A stretch of DNA of 64,000 nt from contig NZ_AXWS01000014.1 in the NCBI RefSeq assembly GCF_000482785.1, positions 186,001 to 250,000 on the forward strand, in the 5' to 3' direction. The first letter of the stretch is position 1. Every line of letters begins with the position of its first letter. This document shows, in pieces, positions 43,951 to 51,823 of the stretch. The translations under genes were made by a program, and so were the position numbers. The notes under the pieces are model-generated. The model was not told where the DNA came from and searched no databases. It was given only the letters and a program-made list of their open reading frames with translations. This DNA is from Derxia gummosa DSM 723 (GTDB taxonomy: Bacteria > Pseudomonadota > Gammaproteobacteria > Burkholderiales > Burkholderiaceae_E).

Positions 43951-44457
43951 ATGCTCATGCCCCTGCCTGCCAGTTCGTCGGCTGCCGCGCCGTCCTTGTT
44001 CATCCGCCGCTTCGAGCCTGCCGATGCGCCGGCGCTGCGCGGGGTGTTCTGCTCGGCGGTGCGTGAGGTGGCTTGCCGCGATTACTCGCCGGGGCAGCTC
44101 GATGCCTGGGCGCCGGCCGATCACGAGCCGGCGGTGTGGGCCAGACTGATGGCGCGGCTTGATCCGTTCGTGGCGGTGCTGGCGGGCGAGCCGGTGGGGT
44201 ATGCGGATGTGCAGGCGTCGGGGCTGATCGACCACTTTTTCGTCGCCGCGCGGGCGAACGGGCGCGGCGTGGCGCGGGCGCTGATGGCGCGCGTCGAGGC
44301 GGAGGCGCGCGGACGCGGCATCACCGAACTGCATGCCGAGGTGAGCCTGACGGCGGAGGGTTTCTTCGCGCGGATGGGCTTCGAGGTGGTGAGGCGTCAG
44401 GTGGTGACGGTGCGCGGCGTGGCGTTGCGCAACGCGGTCATGCGCCGGTGCTTGTGA
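43951..44457 (+). CDS. GNAT family N-acetyltransferase
   Basis: 168 aa. The GNAT core is visible: LFIRRFEPADAPALRGVFCSAVREVA (first strand and helix), FVAVLAGEPVGYADVQASGLIDHFFVAARANGRGVARALMARVEAEARGRGI with the acetyl-CoA pyrophosphate loop (R/Q-x-x-G-x-G/A form: RANGRGVARAL), and FFARMGFEVVRRQVV. Substrate unknown. The ATG at 43951 is followed by a second ATG at 43957; either would give the same fold. Upstream lie the microsatellite and the inverted-repeat element, so expression could depend on repeat number. Confidence 0.85.
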   Translation: MLMPLPASSSAAAPSLFIRRFEPADAPALRGVFCSAVREVACRDYSPGQLDAWAPADHEPAVWARLMARLDPFVAVLAGEPVGYADVQASGLIDHFFVAARANGRGVARALMARVEAEARGRGITELHAEVSLTAEGFFARMGFEVVRRQVVTVRGVALRNAVMRRCL

Positions 44458-44692
44458 CTGTCATTGAAGCGGAGCGGCCGCAAGCACGGCGCCTTGACCG
44501 GAAGGGCCGCGACGCGGCCCCGGCGGCTCATGAACCGGAAGCGGCGGTGCGCGGGTGGCGGCGGCCCGGCCGGCGTGCTGCCGCGTGCGCGGGGTTCCCG
44601 CCGCCGAGGCGGCGGGCGCGTCCGTTGCGGTCGGGCCGCCGCCACCCGCGCACCGCCGCGCCCCCCGCTTCCATCAAGCGCCGATCACCGCC

Positions 44693-45844
44693 TCAGTTCC
44701 CCGTCCAAACGAACGCCGGAATGCTCGCCGGCGCCGATCCCACGAGCAGCGTGATGCCCCGATGCGAGGTCAGCTCGATCTCGCCCGGATCGCCGGTCCA
44801 GCGATACAGGTCATAGCCATCGTTGATCCACGCCTGCACCGGCGTACCCGCCAGATCGGCCACGTTCGCGGTCGTCAGCGGCCGGCCCCACACCGCGAAG
44901 AACTGCGCGAGCGTGAACCGCGCCGGCGCAGGCGCCTCGACATGCAGCTTGCCGCTCGTGTCGTGCGTGTGCGTGCTGTAGGTGCAGCCGGTCGGCCCCT
45001 GCAACAGCCCGACGTGGTCCGGCACCGCGAGCTGCTGGCCGTTCAGGAAGATGCTCAGGTGGGCATGCACGTGGTAGGTCTCGTCCATCGTTCCGCACTC
45101 CAGCCCGGCCACCGTCTGGCCCCGGCCGCCCGAGGTGGTGTCGCCGGCCGGCCAGTAGTTGGTGCCGATGGTGTCGGTGGCGAGCAGGGTGACGGGCGCG
45201 GCGAGGGCGGGCGGATCGTCCCAGCGGTAGCTGGCCACGCTCGCGGGCGGCGTGCCGATCACGAGCACGATCTGGCGGTGGTCGCGCAGCACGATGGTGG
45301 CGGGGTCGCTCACGGGCACGAGGCTGCCGTTGTCGTTGATCCAGGCCGTGACGGTGCCGGTCACGCCGCCCACCTCGCCCGACGACAGCGCCCGGCCCCA
45401 GATCGCGAAGAACTGGCCGAGCGTGTAGTCGGCCGCCGTCGCGGCGATCACATGCAGCTTGCCGGAGGCGTCGTTGGTGTGGATCGGGTACTTGCAGGCG
45501 CCAGCCGCGCCGCTGCTGCCGACCGCGCCGATGCCGGCCGGCACGGCGACTCGCGTGCCGTTGGCATAGATCGAGAGTTGGGTATGGATGTGGAAGGCGC
45601 CGCCCGTCAGGCCGCAGGCCAGCCCGCCGACGCTGCCGCCCTGGCCGCCGCTGGACGTATCGCCGTTGGCCCATTGCGCGTTGCCGACCGAGGCGCCGTC
45701 GGGCAGGTCGACGGCGGCGGCCACGGCCGGCGTGCCGCCGGTGCCGCCGCCGCCGCCGTCACTGCCGCCCCCGCCGCCACAGGCGGAAAGCACGAGGGAA
45801 AGCAAGAACCCGCAGGCGAGCGCGACGCAAGGGCGATGAGGCAT
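44693..45844 (-). CDS. Lipoprotein with two tandem His/Cys-containing domains, function unknown
   Basis: 383 aa. The signal peptide ends LSAC (lipid Cys22), followed by a Gly-rich linker. Two ~165-residue domains repeat the same plan: a Cys and H-x-H followed by strand (LACGLTGGAFHIHTQLSIYANG; LECGTMDETYHVHAHLSIFLNG), then VP-x-x-[IV]-G, then C-x-Y-x-[IT]-H-T-x-D-x-SGKLHV, then TL-x-QFF-x-[IV]WGR-x-L and a closing GxPPAS/GSAPAS strand. The repeated His pairs and Cys suggest a metal site or disulfide-stabilised sheet. I do not know the family name. The gene is isolated, with 218 bp upstream and 235 bp downstream free of genes. Confidence 0.8.
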   Translation of the reverse strand: MPHRPCVALACGFLLSLVLSACGGGGGSDGGGGGTGGTPAVAAAVDLPDGASVGNAQWANGDTSSGGQGGSVGGLACGLTGGAFHIHTQLSIYANGTRVAVPAGIGAVGSSGAAGACKYPIHTNDASGKLHVIAATAADYTLGQFFAIWGRALSSGEVGGVTGTVTAWINDNGSLVPVSDPATIVLRDHRQIVLVIGTPPASVASYRWDDPPALAAPVTLLATDTIGTNYWPAGDTTSGGRGQTVAGLECGTMDETYHVHAHLSIFLNGQQLAVPDHVGLLQGPTGCTYSTHTHDTSGKLHVEAPAPARFTLAQFFAVWGRPLTTANVADLAGTPVQAWINDGYDLYRWTGDPGEIELTSHRGITLLVGSAPASIPAFVWTGN

Positions 45845-46062
45845 GAGGACTCCCGGTCTTCGTTGATCGGCAAGGCGGCGCGTGCTCGCACCGCATGCCG
45901 CCGATCATGGAGAAGAGCGGAAATCCGTGAATTTCGACACACATTCAAGAAGGCTTGCCGAAAGCTTCTGGCGCTGCCATCCCGCCTGGAGCGAGAGGCG
46001 ATCGTGGTCGCGGTCTTGCCGGCAACGGTCCCGGCCGGGGCCGCGACCGGCCGGAGCGGATC

Positions 46063-47517
46063 TCAGGCGGCATCGGCGGCGGTCAGCCGCCACAGCCGCG
46101 TCACCTCGCGCATGCGCGCGGCATGCAGCGGATCGCTCGGGTCGAGCGCCTTGGGATGGCGCGGGCGGGCTTCGGCGCGGTCGATCACGCTCAGGCCGGC
46201 GGCGGCGATCCAGCCTTCCAGTTCGCCCTTCGCGCGCAGGCCGAGCAGTTCGGCGAGGTTGGAGACGATGAGCCAGCCCTCGCCGCCGGGCGCGAGGTGG
46301 TCGCGCAGGCCGGCGAGGAAGCCGCGCAGCATGCGGCTGTCGGGGTCGTACACCGCGCGCTCGACTGGCGCGGCGGGCTTGCCGGGCAGCCAGGGCGGAT
46401 TGCAGACGACGAGGCTGGCGCGGCCGGCGGGAAAGAGGTCGGCGGCTTCGAGCGTGACGCGGTCGGCGAGGCCGAGGCGGTCGAGGTTGTCGGCGGCGCA
46501 GGCAAGCGCGCGCGGGTCGAGGTCCGTGGCGACGATGCGCGCCACGCCCCGGCGCGCGAGCAGCGCGGCGATGACGCCGGTGCCGGTGCCGATGTCGAAG
46601 GCGAGGCCCCGGCCGTCGTCGGCGGCGCCCGACGGCGCGGCGGCCCCGGCGGTTTGGCCGCCGGCAGCCGGCGCCACGGACGTCGCCGCGGCCGGCAGCG
46701 GCGCGCGCGCGAGCAGGCTCAGGTATTCGCCGCGCACCGGCGAGAACACGCCGTAATGCGGATGGATGCGCGCGCCGCCGAGCGGCCCGATCTCGACGCC
46801 GTTGCGGCGCCATTCGTGCGCGCCGACGAGGCCGAGCAGTTCGCGCAGCGACACCACTGAGCGCTCGCCGTCGGGCGCGCCCCAGGCTTCGGCGCAGGCC
46901 TCGCGCACGTCGGGCGCGCGGCGCAGCGGGATGGCGCCGTCGCCTTCGAGCGGGATGAGCAGCATGCCGAGGGTTCGCGCGCGCTGGGCCTGGGCGAGGC
47001 GATGGCGGTGGAAGTCGGCGGTGGCGATGACGGCGCCGGGCGCGAGGCGATCGGCGGGCTGGCCGCCCCGCGACGCACCGCCTGCCGCGCCACCGGGCAC
47101 CGGTGCCGTGGCCGCCGCCGCGCCCGCCTTGCCGGCGGCCTTCGCGGCCGGCGCGTTGCGCTTGCGCTGCTTGCGCTCGGGCAGCTGGCCGACGCGCCGG
47201 CCCATCGCCTGGAGCAGCTGGCGCGCGTTCTGGAAGTCGCCGACCCAGAGCAGCGCCGTGCCCTCGCAGGCGAGGCGGTAGGCGGCGTCGGCGGTGAGAC
47301 TGTCGTCGGCGAGCACGACGCGCTTCGGCGGCGCGATGCCGGCCTCGGAGCGCCAGCGCGCGGCATGGGTCTGGCCGGCGCCGTCGGTCCAGCGCAGTTG
47401 CGGGATGGCGGGCGCGCCGGCGGCAGCGGCGGGCGCCGACTGGGCGGCAGCGGCCGTGCCGGCAGTCGGCGCCGCATCGGCGGCGGGCGCGGCGGACGGA
47501 GTCGTGGGGGATGTCAT
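46063..47517 (-). CDS. Class I SAM-dependent methyltransferase with N-terminal extension (HemK/RsmC-like NPPW motif)
   Basis: 484 aa. Residues 1-45 are an Ala-rich leader and 46-290 form an uncharacterised domain containing LACEGTALLWVGDFQNARQLLQAMGRRV and a Lys-rich loop. The methyltransferase core begins with GLAFDIGTGTGVIAALLARRGVARIVATDLDPRALACAADNLDRLGL and has VVCNPPWLPG, the NPP[YFW] signature of enzymes methylating amino groups on bases or glutamine side chains. A two-domain arrangement like RsmC/RlmG (inactive N-domain plus active C-domain) is likely, suggesting an RNA or protein target. The start at 47517 is chosen over the very long antisense-like extension. Confidence 0.82.
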   Translation of the reverse strand: MTSPTTPSAAPAADAAPTAGTAAAAQSAPAAAAGAPAIPQLRWTDGAGQTHAARWRSEAGIAPPKRVVLADDSLTADAAYRLACEGTALLWVGDFQNARQLLQAMGRRVGQLPERKQRKRNAPAAKAAGKAGAAAATAPVPGGAAGGASRGGQPADRLAPGAVIATADFHRHRLAQAQRARTLGMLLIPLEGDGAIPLRRAPDVREACAEAWGAPDGERSVVSLRELLGLVGAHEWRRNGVEIGPLGGARIHPHYGVFSPVRGEYLSLLARAPLPAAATSVAPAAGGQTAGAAAPSGAADDGRGLAFDIGTGTGVIAALLARRGVARIVATDLDPRALACAADNLDRLGLADRVTLEAADLFPAGRASLVVCNPPWLPGKPAAPVERAVYDPDSRMLRGFLAGLRDHLAPGGEGWLIVSNLAELLGLRAKGELEGWIAAAGLSVIDRAEARPRHPKALDPSDPLHAARMREVTRLWRLTAADAA

Positions 47518-47763
47518 GCGGCCGGCCTCGGTGGAATGCGAAAGGGCGGCGATTGTCGCCGACCGTCCGGCGTCGGGCCGGGCATTTGCGTGCCGCCGGT
47601 CCGGCCGCCGCCGGCGCGGGGCGCCGCCGGGGCATCTCGGCTTCCGTCGGACGGCGGAACCCGGCCGCCCCGGCGCATGCGGCGCCCGATCGGGCCACCA
47701 TGCCGCCTTCCCCGGCCTGACGGCGCGCCTTCCGCGCCGCGCCGGGCGCATCAGGAGAACCCC

Positions 47764-48474
47764 ATGAACCGTTTCCACGCCCGCCGCCGCCTGCTCGCCG
47801 CCGCGCCGACCCTCGCCGTCCTCGGGCTGCCGGCCCTGCCCGCGCGCGCCGGCGCGCTCGACGCGCTGTCGTCCGCCGACGCCAGCGGCGGCCTGCGCGC
47901 CGCGCTCGAACAGGGCATCGGCGCGGCGGTCGGCCGGCTCGGCACGACCGACGGCTTTCTCGGCAATCCGAAGCTGCGCATCCATCCGCCCGCCGTGCTC
48001 GAACAGGCGCGCCCGCTGCTCGCGCTCGCCGGCCAGGGCAAGGCGCTCGACGACCTCGACGTGGCGATGAACCGCGCCGCCGAGCAGGCCGTGCCGCTGG
48101 CCAAGCCGCTGCTCGTCGGCGCGCTGCGCGACATGAAGGTGGACGACGCCAAGCGCATCCTCACCGGCGGCGACACCTCGGCGACCGACTACTTCCGCGC
48201 GAAGACGTCCGACCAGCTCGGCGCGAGGTTCCTGCCGATCGTGAAGGGCGTGACCGACAAGTCGGGCCTCGCCACGCAGTACAACGCGCTCGCCGGCAAG
48301 GTCGCGGGCGCCGGCCTGCTCGACGGGCCCGAGCGCTCGGTCGAGACCTGGGTGACGAGCAAGGCGCTGGCGGCGCTGTTCACCGCCATCGGCGACGAGG
48401 AGAAGGCGATCCGCGCCAATCCGCTCCAGGCCGGCAGCAAGCTGGCCGAGAAGGTGTTCGGCGCGCTGCGCTGA
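47764..48474 (+). CDS. DUF4197 domain-containing exported protein
   Basis: 236 aa. A signal sequence (MNRFHARRRLLAAAPTLAVLGLPALPARA, with RRR reminiscent of Tat but lacking the full motif) precedes a DUF4197 domain. Its marks are LEQGIGAAVGRLGTTDGFLGNPKLRIHPP, AMNRAAEQAVPLAKPLLVGALRDMKVDDAKRILTGGDTSATDYFRAKTSDQL and ALFTAIGDEEKAIRANP. The fold is helical and periplasmic; function unknown. It is divergent from the methyltransferase gene, with 246 bp between the starts, and followed by a small gene 108 bp later. Confidence 0.9.
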   Translation: MNRFHARRRLLAAAPTLAVLGLPALPARAGALDALSSADASGGLRAALEQGIGAAVGRLGTTDGFLGNPKLRIHPPAVLEQARPLLALAGQGKALDDLDVAMNRAAEQAVPLAKPLLVGALRDMKVDDAKRILTGGDTSATDYFRAKTSDQLGARFLPIVKGVTDKSGLATQYNALAGKVAGAGLLDGPERSVETWVTSKALAALFTAIGDEEKAIRANPLQAGSKLAEKVFGALR

Positions 48475-48582
48475 CGCCGGCATCGGGCCGCCCGACCGCG
48501 CACGGTTCGCGCCCGGCGCCCGCGCGGGCACAATGCGCGCCCTCGCGCGCCGGCCTCGGCGCCAACTTCCCGGAGCAAGACC

Positions 48583-48888
48583 ATGACGATGAAGCGCACC
48601 GAACTCGAAAAGCGCAAGGGCCTGAAGCTCGACAACGCACTGCGCGCCAACCTGCCGCCCGACCGTTTCGCCGCCGGCGCCGTGCTCGACAAGCGCGAGC
48701 GCCGCAAGCTCGACGCCGCGCGCGGCCTTGTGCCCTTCGCGGTGAAGATCGAGCTGACGCTCGCCAACGAGGCCCGCGAAGCCGCCGCCGCCGCCGGCCT
48801 GAGCCTCGACGACGCGGTCGCCGCGCTGCTGCGTCGCGGCCTCGCCGCCGGCCCGCTCGAAGCGCCCGCCGCCGACGCGGCGGAGTAA
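48583..48888 (+). CDS. Small charged protein, conserved hypothetical
   Basis: 101 aa, no recognised domain. The N-terminal 60 residues are very basic (MKRTELEKRKGLKLDNALRANLPPDRFAAGAVLDKRERRKLDAARGLVPFAVKIEL). The C-terminal part is an amphipathic helix resembling a ribbon-helix-helix or HTH edge (ANEAREAAAAAGLSLDDAVAALLRRGLAAG). It precedes the parA gene by 63 bp on the same strand and may be its DNA-binding or adaptor partner; that is inference. A GGAGCAAG ribosome site fits the start. Confidence 0.65.
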   Translation: MTMKRTELEKRKGLKLDNALRANLPPDRFAAGAVLDKRERRKLDAARGLVPFAVKIELTLANEAREAAAAAGLSLDDAVAALLRRGLAAGPLEAPAADAAE

Positions 48889-48951
48889 GCGCGCCATGCG
48901 ACGATGCAGGGCTTCCAGCTCCTGCATCTCCCTCACGCGAAGGATCGGTTC

Positions 48952-49719
48952 ATGCGGTACGTGGTGTTCAACCAGAAGGGCGGCGTCGGCAAGTCCACCA
49001 TCACCTGCAACCTCGCCGCGATCAGCGCCGCGCAGGGCCTGCGAACGCTGGTGGTCGATCTCGATCCGCAGGGCAATTCGTCGCACTACCTGCTGGGCGA
49101 CGCCTCGGCCGAGGAGCGCCCGCATCTGGCCGAGTACTTCGACCAGACGCTCAAGTTCGTGATCCGCGCCCGGCCGACGGCCGACTTCATCAGCGCGACA
49201 CCGTTCGAGAACCTCTCGCTGCTGCCTTCCTCGCCCGACCTGGAGGAGATCCAGTCCAAGCTCGAATCGCGGCACAAGATCTACAAGCTGCGCGAGCTGC
49301 TCGGCGAGCTCGACGGCGACTTCGACCGCATCTACGTCGACACGCCGCCGGCGCTCAACTTCTACACACGCTCGGCGCTCATCGCGGCCGACGCCTGCCT
49401 CATCCCCTTCGACTGCGACGACTTCTCGCGCCGCGCGCTCTACGCGCTGCTCGACAACGTGCGCGAGATTCAGGCCGACCACAACGCGAAGCTCAAGGTG
49501 GGCGGCATCGTGGTCAACCAGTTCCAGCCGCGCGCCAGCCTGCCGCAGCGGCTCGTGCAGGAACTGATCGACGAAGGCCTGCCGGTGCTCCAGCCCTTCA
49601 TCAGCGCCTCGGTCCGCATCCGCGAATCGCACGAGCAGGCCAGTCCGATGATCCATCTCGACCCGCGCCACAAGCTCACCCAGGAGTTCATTGCACTCCA
49701 CGAAACTCTCCAGTCCTGA
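48952..49719 (+). CDS. ParA/MinD-family Walker ATPase
   Basis: 255 aa. The deviant Walker A motif is VVFNQKGGVGKSTITCNLAAISAAQGLRTLVVDLDPQGNSSHYL, followed by FDRIYVDTPPALNFYTRSALIAADACLIPFDCDDFSRRALYALLDNV. It is a single-gene ParA without an evident ParB nearby, the form that positions cargo such as chemoreceptor arrays, carboxysomes or secretion machines. The ATG at 48952 has AAGGATC in front; a start at 48904 would add a tail without family features. It is preceded by the small basic protein, a possible adaptor. The 3-prime end overlaps the left arm of an inverted repeat. Confidence 0.9.
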   Translation: MRYVVFNQKGGVGKSTITCNLAAISAAQGLRTLVVDLDPQGNSSHYLLGDASAEERPHLAEYFDQTLKFVIRARPTADFISATPFENLSLLPSSPDLEEIQSKLESRHKIYKLRELLGELDGDFDRIYVDTPPALNFYTRSALIAADACLIPFDCDDFSRRALYALLDNVREIQADHNAKLKVGGIVVNQFQPRASLPQRLVQELIDEGLPVLQPFISASVRIRESHEQASPMIHLDPRHKLTQEFIALHETLQS

Positions 49720-49735
49720 CACCTAGGAGAGTTTC
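49702..49735. promoter_or_regulatory. Inverted repeat at the 3-prime end of parA
   Basis: GAAACTCTC (49702-49710, last codons of parA) pairs perfectly with GAGAGTTTC (49727-49735). The overlapping dyad CTAGGA-GAGTT-TCCTAG (49723-49739) is an alternative, mutually exclusive hairpin. It could be a terminator without U-tract or the first of several operators before the LuxR-hydrolase gene. Confidence 0.45.
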
Positions 49736-49859
49736 CTAGCTGGCACGAGGCTTTCCCGCAGATTTCAAGGTGACAAAGACGGGGGGCCGGCTAACCCATA
49801 AAACGGGATGACGCAAGGGGAATCCCGCGCGAATGTGCAGCTGCGGCGTCACCCTCGCG

Positions 49860-49893
49860 CGTGAACTTCAGCCGCTTCGGCGACTAGTTCACG
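49860..49893. promoter_or_regulatory. Dyad upstream of the LuxR-hydrolase gene
   Basis: CGTGAACT (49860-49867) and AGTTCACG (49886-49893) are perfect 8 bp arms 18 bp apart, within the 228 bp between parA and the regulator. A LuxR-type dimer or a pair of half-sites could bind here. Confidence 0.45.
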
Positions 49894-49921
49894 TTCCCGT
49901 CTGGACCGATGCCGAGCAACG

Positions 49922-49937
49922 CCTAGCCGTCGCTAGG
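49922..49937. promoter_or_regulatory. Dyad directly before the LuxR-hydrolase start
   Basis: CCTAGC-CGTC-GCTAGG has perfect 6 bp arms and ends 10 bp before the ATG at 49948. The same CTAGGA/TCCTAG core occurs at 49723-49739, so this is a candidate autoregulatory site. Confidence 0.5.
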
Positions 49938-49947
49938 ATCGGCCCCC

Positions 49948-51705
49948 ATGCCAGTACCAAGTGATACCCATAGCAGGCTTTCCGATCTCATCGGCCTGAT
50001 CTACGACACCGCCTCGCGCCCGGGCCTGTGGCCCCAGCTGCTCGATCATCTGTCGGCCTTTCTCGACCGCCCCGGCTCGCCGGCCGGCGGCGACAACGGC
50101 CTGCTCGCGCTGCTCGCGCCGCATTTCGTGCGCGCCCACGACATGCAGCGCCGGCTGGCCGATGCCGAAAGCTCGCGCGACCTGCTCGACGGCGTGCTCG
50201 ACCGCCTGCCGCTCGGCATGGCCGTCGTGCGCGGCGACGGCGCCGTGCTCTGCATGAACCACGCCCTGCAAGCGCTCACGCGAGAAGGCGGCGCGCTGGT
50301 GCAGGAAGCCGGTCGCCTCGTCTCGCGGCCGCGCGACGCGCTGGCCGGCACGCTGTCGCGCGCCCAGTCGGGCGAGGGCGAGCTGCCGCTGCGCCTCGGC
50401 CAGGCCGGCATGCCGGGCGCGGTGTCGGTGTGGGTGAGCCGGCTCGGGCCGGCGGGCACCGATCCACACTACCTCGTCATGGCCGCGAGCCATGCCTCGC
50501 GCGCGATGTCGCAGGAAGGCCTGAGCGCGCTGTTCGGCCTCACGCCGGCCGAGGCCCGCGTGACCCAGCAGATCACGCTCGGCCGCAGCCTGGAGGAGAT
50601 CGCCGTCGGACTGTCGGTGTCGCTCAACACGGTCAAGACCCACCTGAAGCGCGTGTTCTCGAAGGTGGGCGTGCGGCGTCAGCCCGAGTTGCTCCAGGCC
50701 ATCTATTCGAGCCCGCTGTGGCTCCAGGCGCCGCGCGCCGACCTGCCTGGCGCGGGCACGCCGAGCCTGCCCGCGCCGCATGCCGCGCAAGCGCTTGCAC
50801 CCTACGCGGTGCAGGCGCCCGGCAGCCTCGTGAACAGCGGCGCCGACCATCTCGGTCTGCGCCTGCCCGATGGCCGCTGGCTGGCCTATGCCGACAGCGG
50901 CCCGGCCGAGGGCCGCCCGCTGCTGCTCATGCACGACCTGGCGGGCTCGCGCTTCCTGCGCCATCCCGACGACGCCGTGCTGCACCGCCTGCGGGTGCGG
51001 CTGATCGTGGCCGAGCGCCCGGGCAGCGGCGACTCCGATCCGCATCCCGAGCGCAGCATCGCGAGCTGGGCGCGCGACGTGGCCGCGCTGGCCGAGCATC
51101 TGCAACTCGGCAGCTATTCGCTGCTCGGCCATGGCGCCGGCGCGCCTTATGCGCTGGCGGTGGCACTGGCCGATCCGGCGCGCGTCGAGCATCTGGGGCT
51201 GGTGGCGGCGATGCCGCCGGTCGAGCGCATCGACGATTTCAGCGCCTGCGCGACCAGCCTGCGCATGAGCCTGATGGTCGCGCGCCATGCGCCCGGCCTG
51301 CTGCCGCCGCTGCTGCGCTCGATGGTCAAGGGCATCCGCGCCGATGTGTACCGCTATCTGGAGCAGACGCTCGAAGGCGCGACCGAGACCGACCGGCTCG
51401 CGCTCGCCGATCCGCGCCTGCGCGCGAGCTATGCCCAGGGTCTGCTCGCCGGCGTGCGGCGCGGCGACCAGGATCTCGCCACCGAGATCCTGCTGCTGGC
51501 GCGCGACTGGGGCCTCGCGCTCGACCGTCTCGCGCTGCCGGTTCGGCTGTGGCACGGCGAGAACGACGCGCGGGTCGGCATCGAAGGCGCGCACCGGCTC
51601 GCGGCGCGCCTGCCGCTCGCACGCGTGGTGACGCTGCCGGAGGCCGGGCATTTCGCGCTGTACTCGCACTGGACGCGCATCCTCGCCGAGCTGATGGCCG
51701 GCTGA
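49948..51705 (+). CDS. LuxR-type regulator fused to a catalytically inactive alpha/beta-hydrolase domain
   Basis: 585 aa in three parts. Residues 1-185 are a PAS-like sensor starting RLSDLIGLIYDTA. Residues 191-260 are a LuxR HTH (GLTPAEARVTQQITLGRSLEEIAVGLSVSLNTVKTHLKRVFSKVGV). Residues 290-585 are an alpha/beta-hydrolase fold with RPLLLMHDLAGSRFL and LWHGENDARVG (Asp540), and AGHFALYSHW (His568). The nucleophile elbow reads LLGHGAGAPYALA: the position of the catalytic Ser in GxSxG is Gly396. Acid and base are kept but the nucleophile is lost, so this domain probably binds a ligand. Several dyads precede the gene. Putative CGCAAGCGCTTGCA lies in the linker at 50786-50799. Confidence 0.88.
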   Translation: MPVPSDTHSRLSDLIGLIYDTASRPGLWPQLLDHLSAFLDRPGSPAGGDNGLLALLAPHFVRAHDMQRRLADAESSRDLLDGVLDRLPLGMAVVRGDGAVLCMNHALQALTREGGALVQEAGRLVSRPRDALAGTLSRAQSGEGELPLRLGQAGMPGAVSVWVSRLGPAGTDPHYLVMAASHASRAMSQEGLSALFGLTPAEARVTQQITLGRSLEEIAVGLSVSLNTVKTHLKRVFSKVGVRRQPELLQAIYSSPLWLQAPRADLPGAGTPSLPAPHAAQALAPYAVQAPGSLVNSGADHLGLRLPDGRWLAYADSGPAEGRPLLLMHDLAGSRFLRHPDDAVLHRLRVRLIVAERPGSGDSDPHPERSIASWARDVAALAEHLQLGSYSLLGHGAGAPYALAVALADPARVEHLGLVAAMPPVERIDDFSACATSLRMSLMVARHAPGLLPPLLRSMVKGIRADVYRYLEQTLEGATETDRLALADPRLRASYAQGLLAGVRRGDQDLATEILLLARDWGLALDRLALPVRLWHGENDARVGIEGAHRLAARLPLARVVTLPEAGHFALYSHWTRILAELMAG

Positions 51706-51823
51706 GGGTCGGGCTGTCGGGCGTCGCGCCGGCCGGGGGAACGGGCCGCGCGGAACCCCGGGCGGATCGCGCGGTCTGCTCCGCTTCGGCGCGGCATCCC
51801 GCCGCGCCCCGCCCTGTCTTCCG

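Noticed and set aside
48952-49719. Plasmid partition locus
   Set aside because: No ParB, parS-like repeats or replication gene nearby; orphan chromosomal ParA genes are common.
46063-49722. A 1219-codon minus-strand frame
   Set aside because: Only the part from 47517 has methyltransferase motifs; the rest is antisense to DUF4197, the 101 aa gene and parA.
49741-49755. TGGCACGAGGCTTTC as a sigma-54 promoter
   Set aside because: The -24 part is perfect but the -12 dinucleotide is TC instead of GC, and no sigma-54 activator is adjacent.
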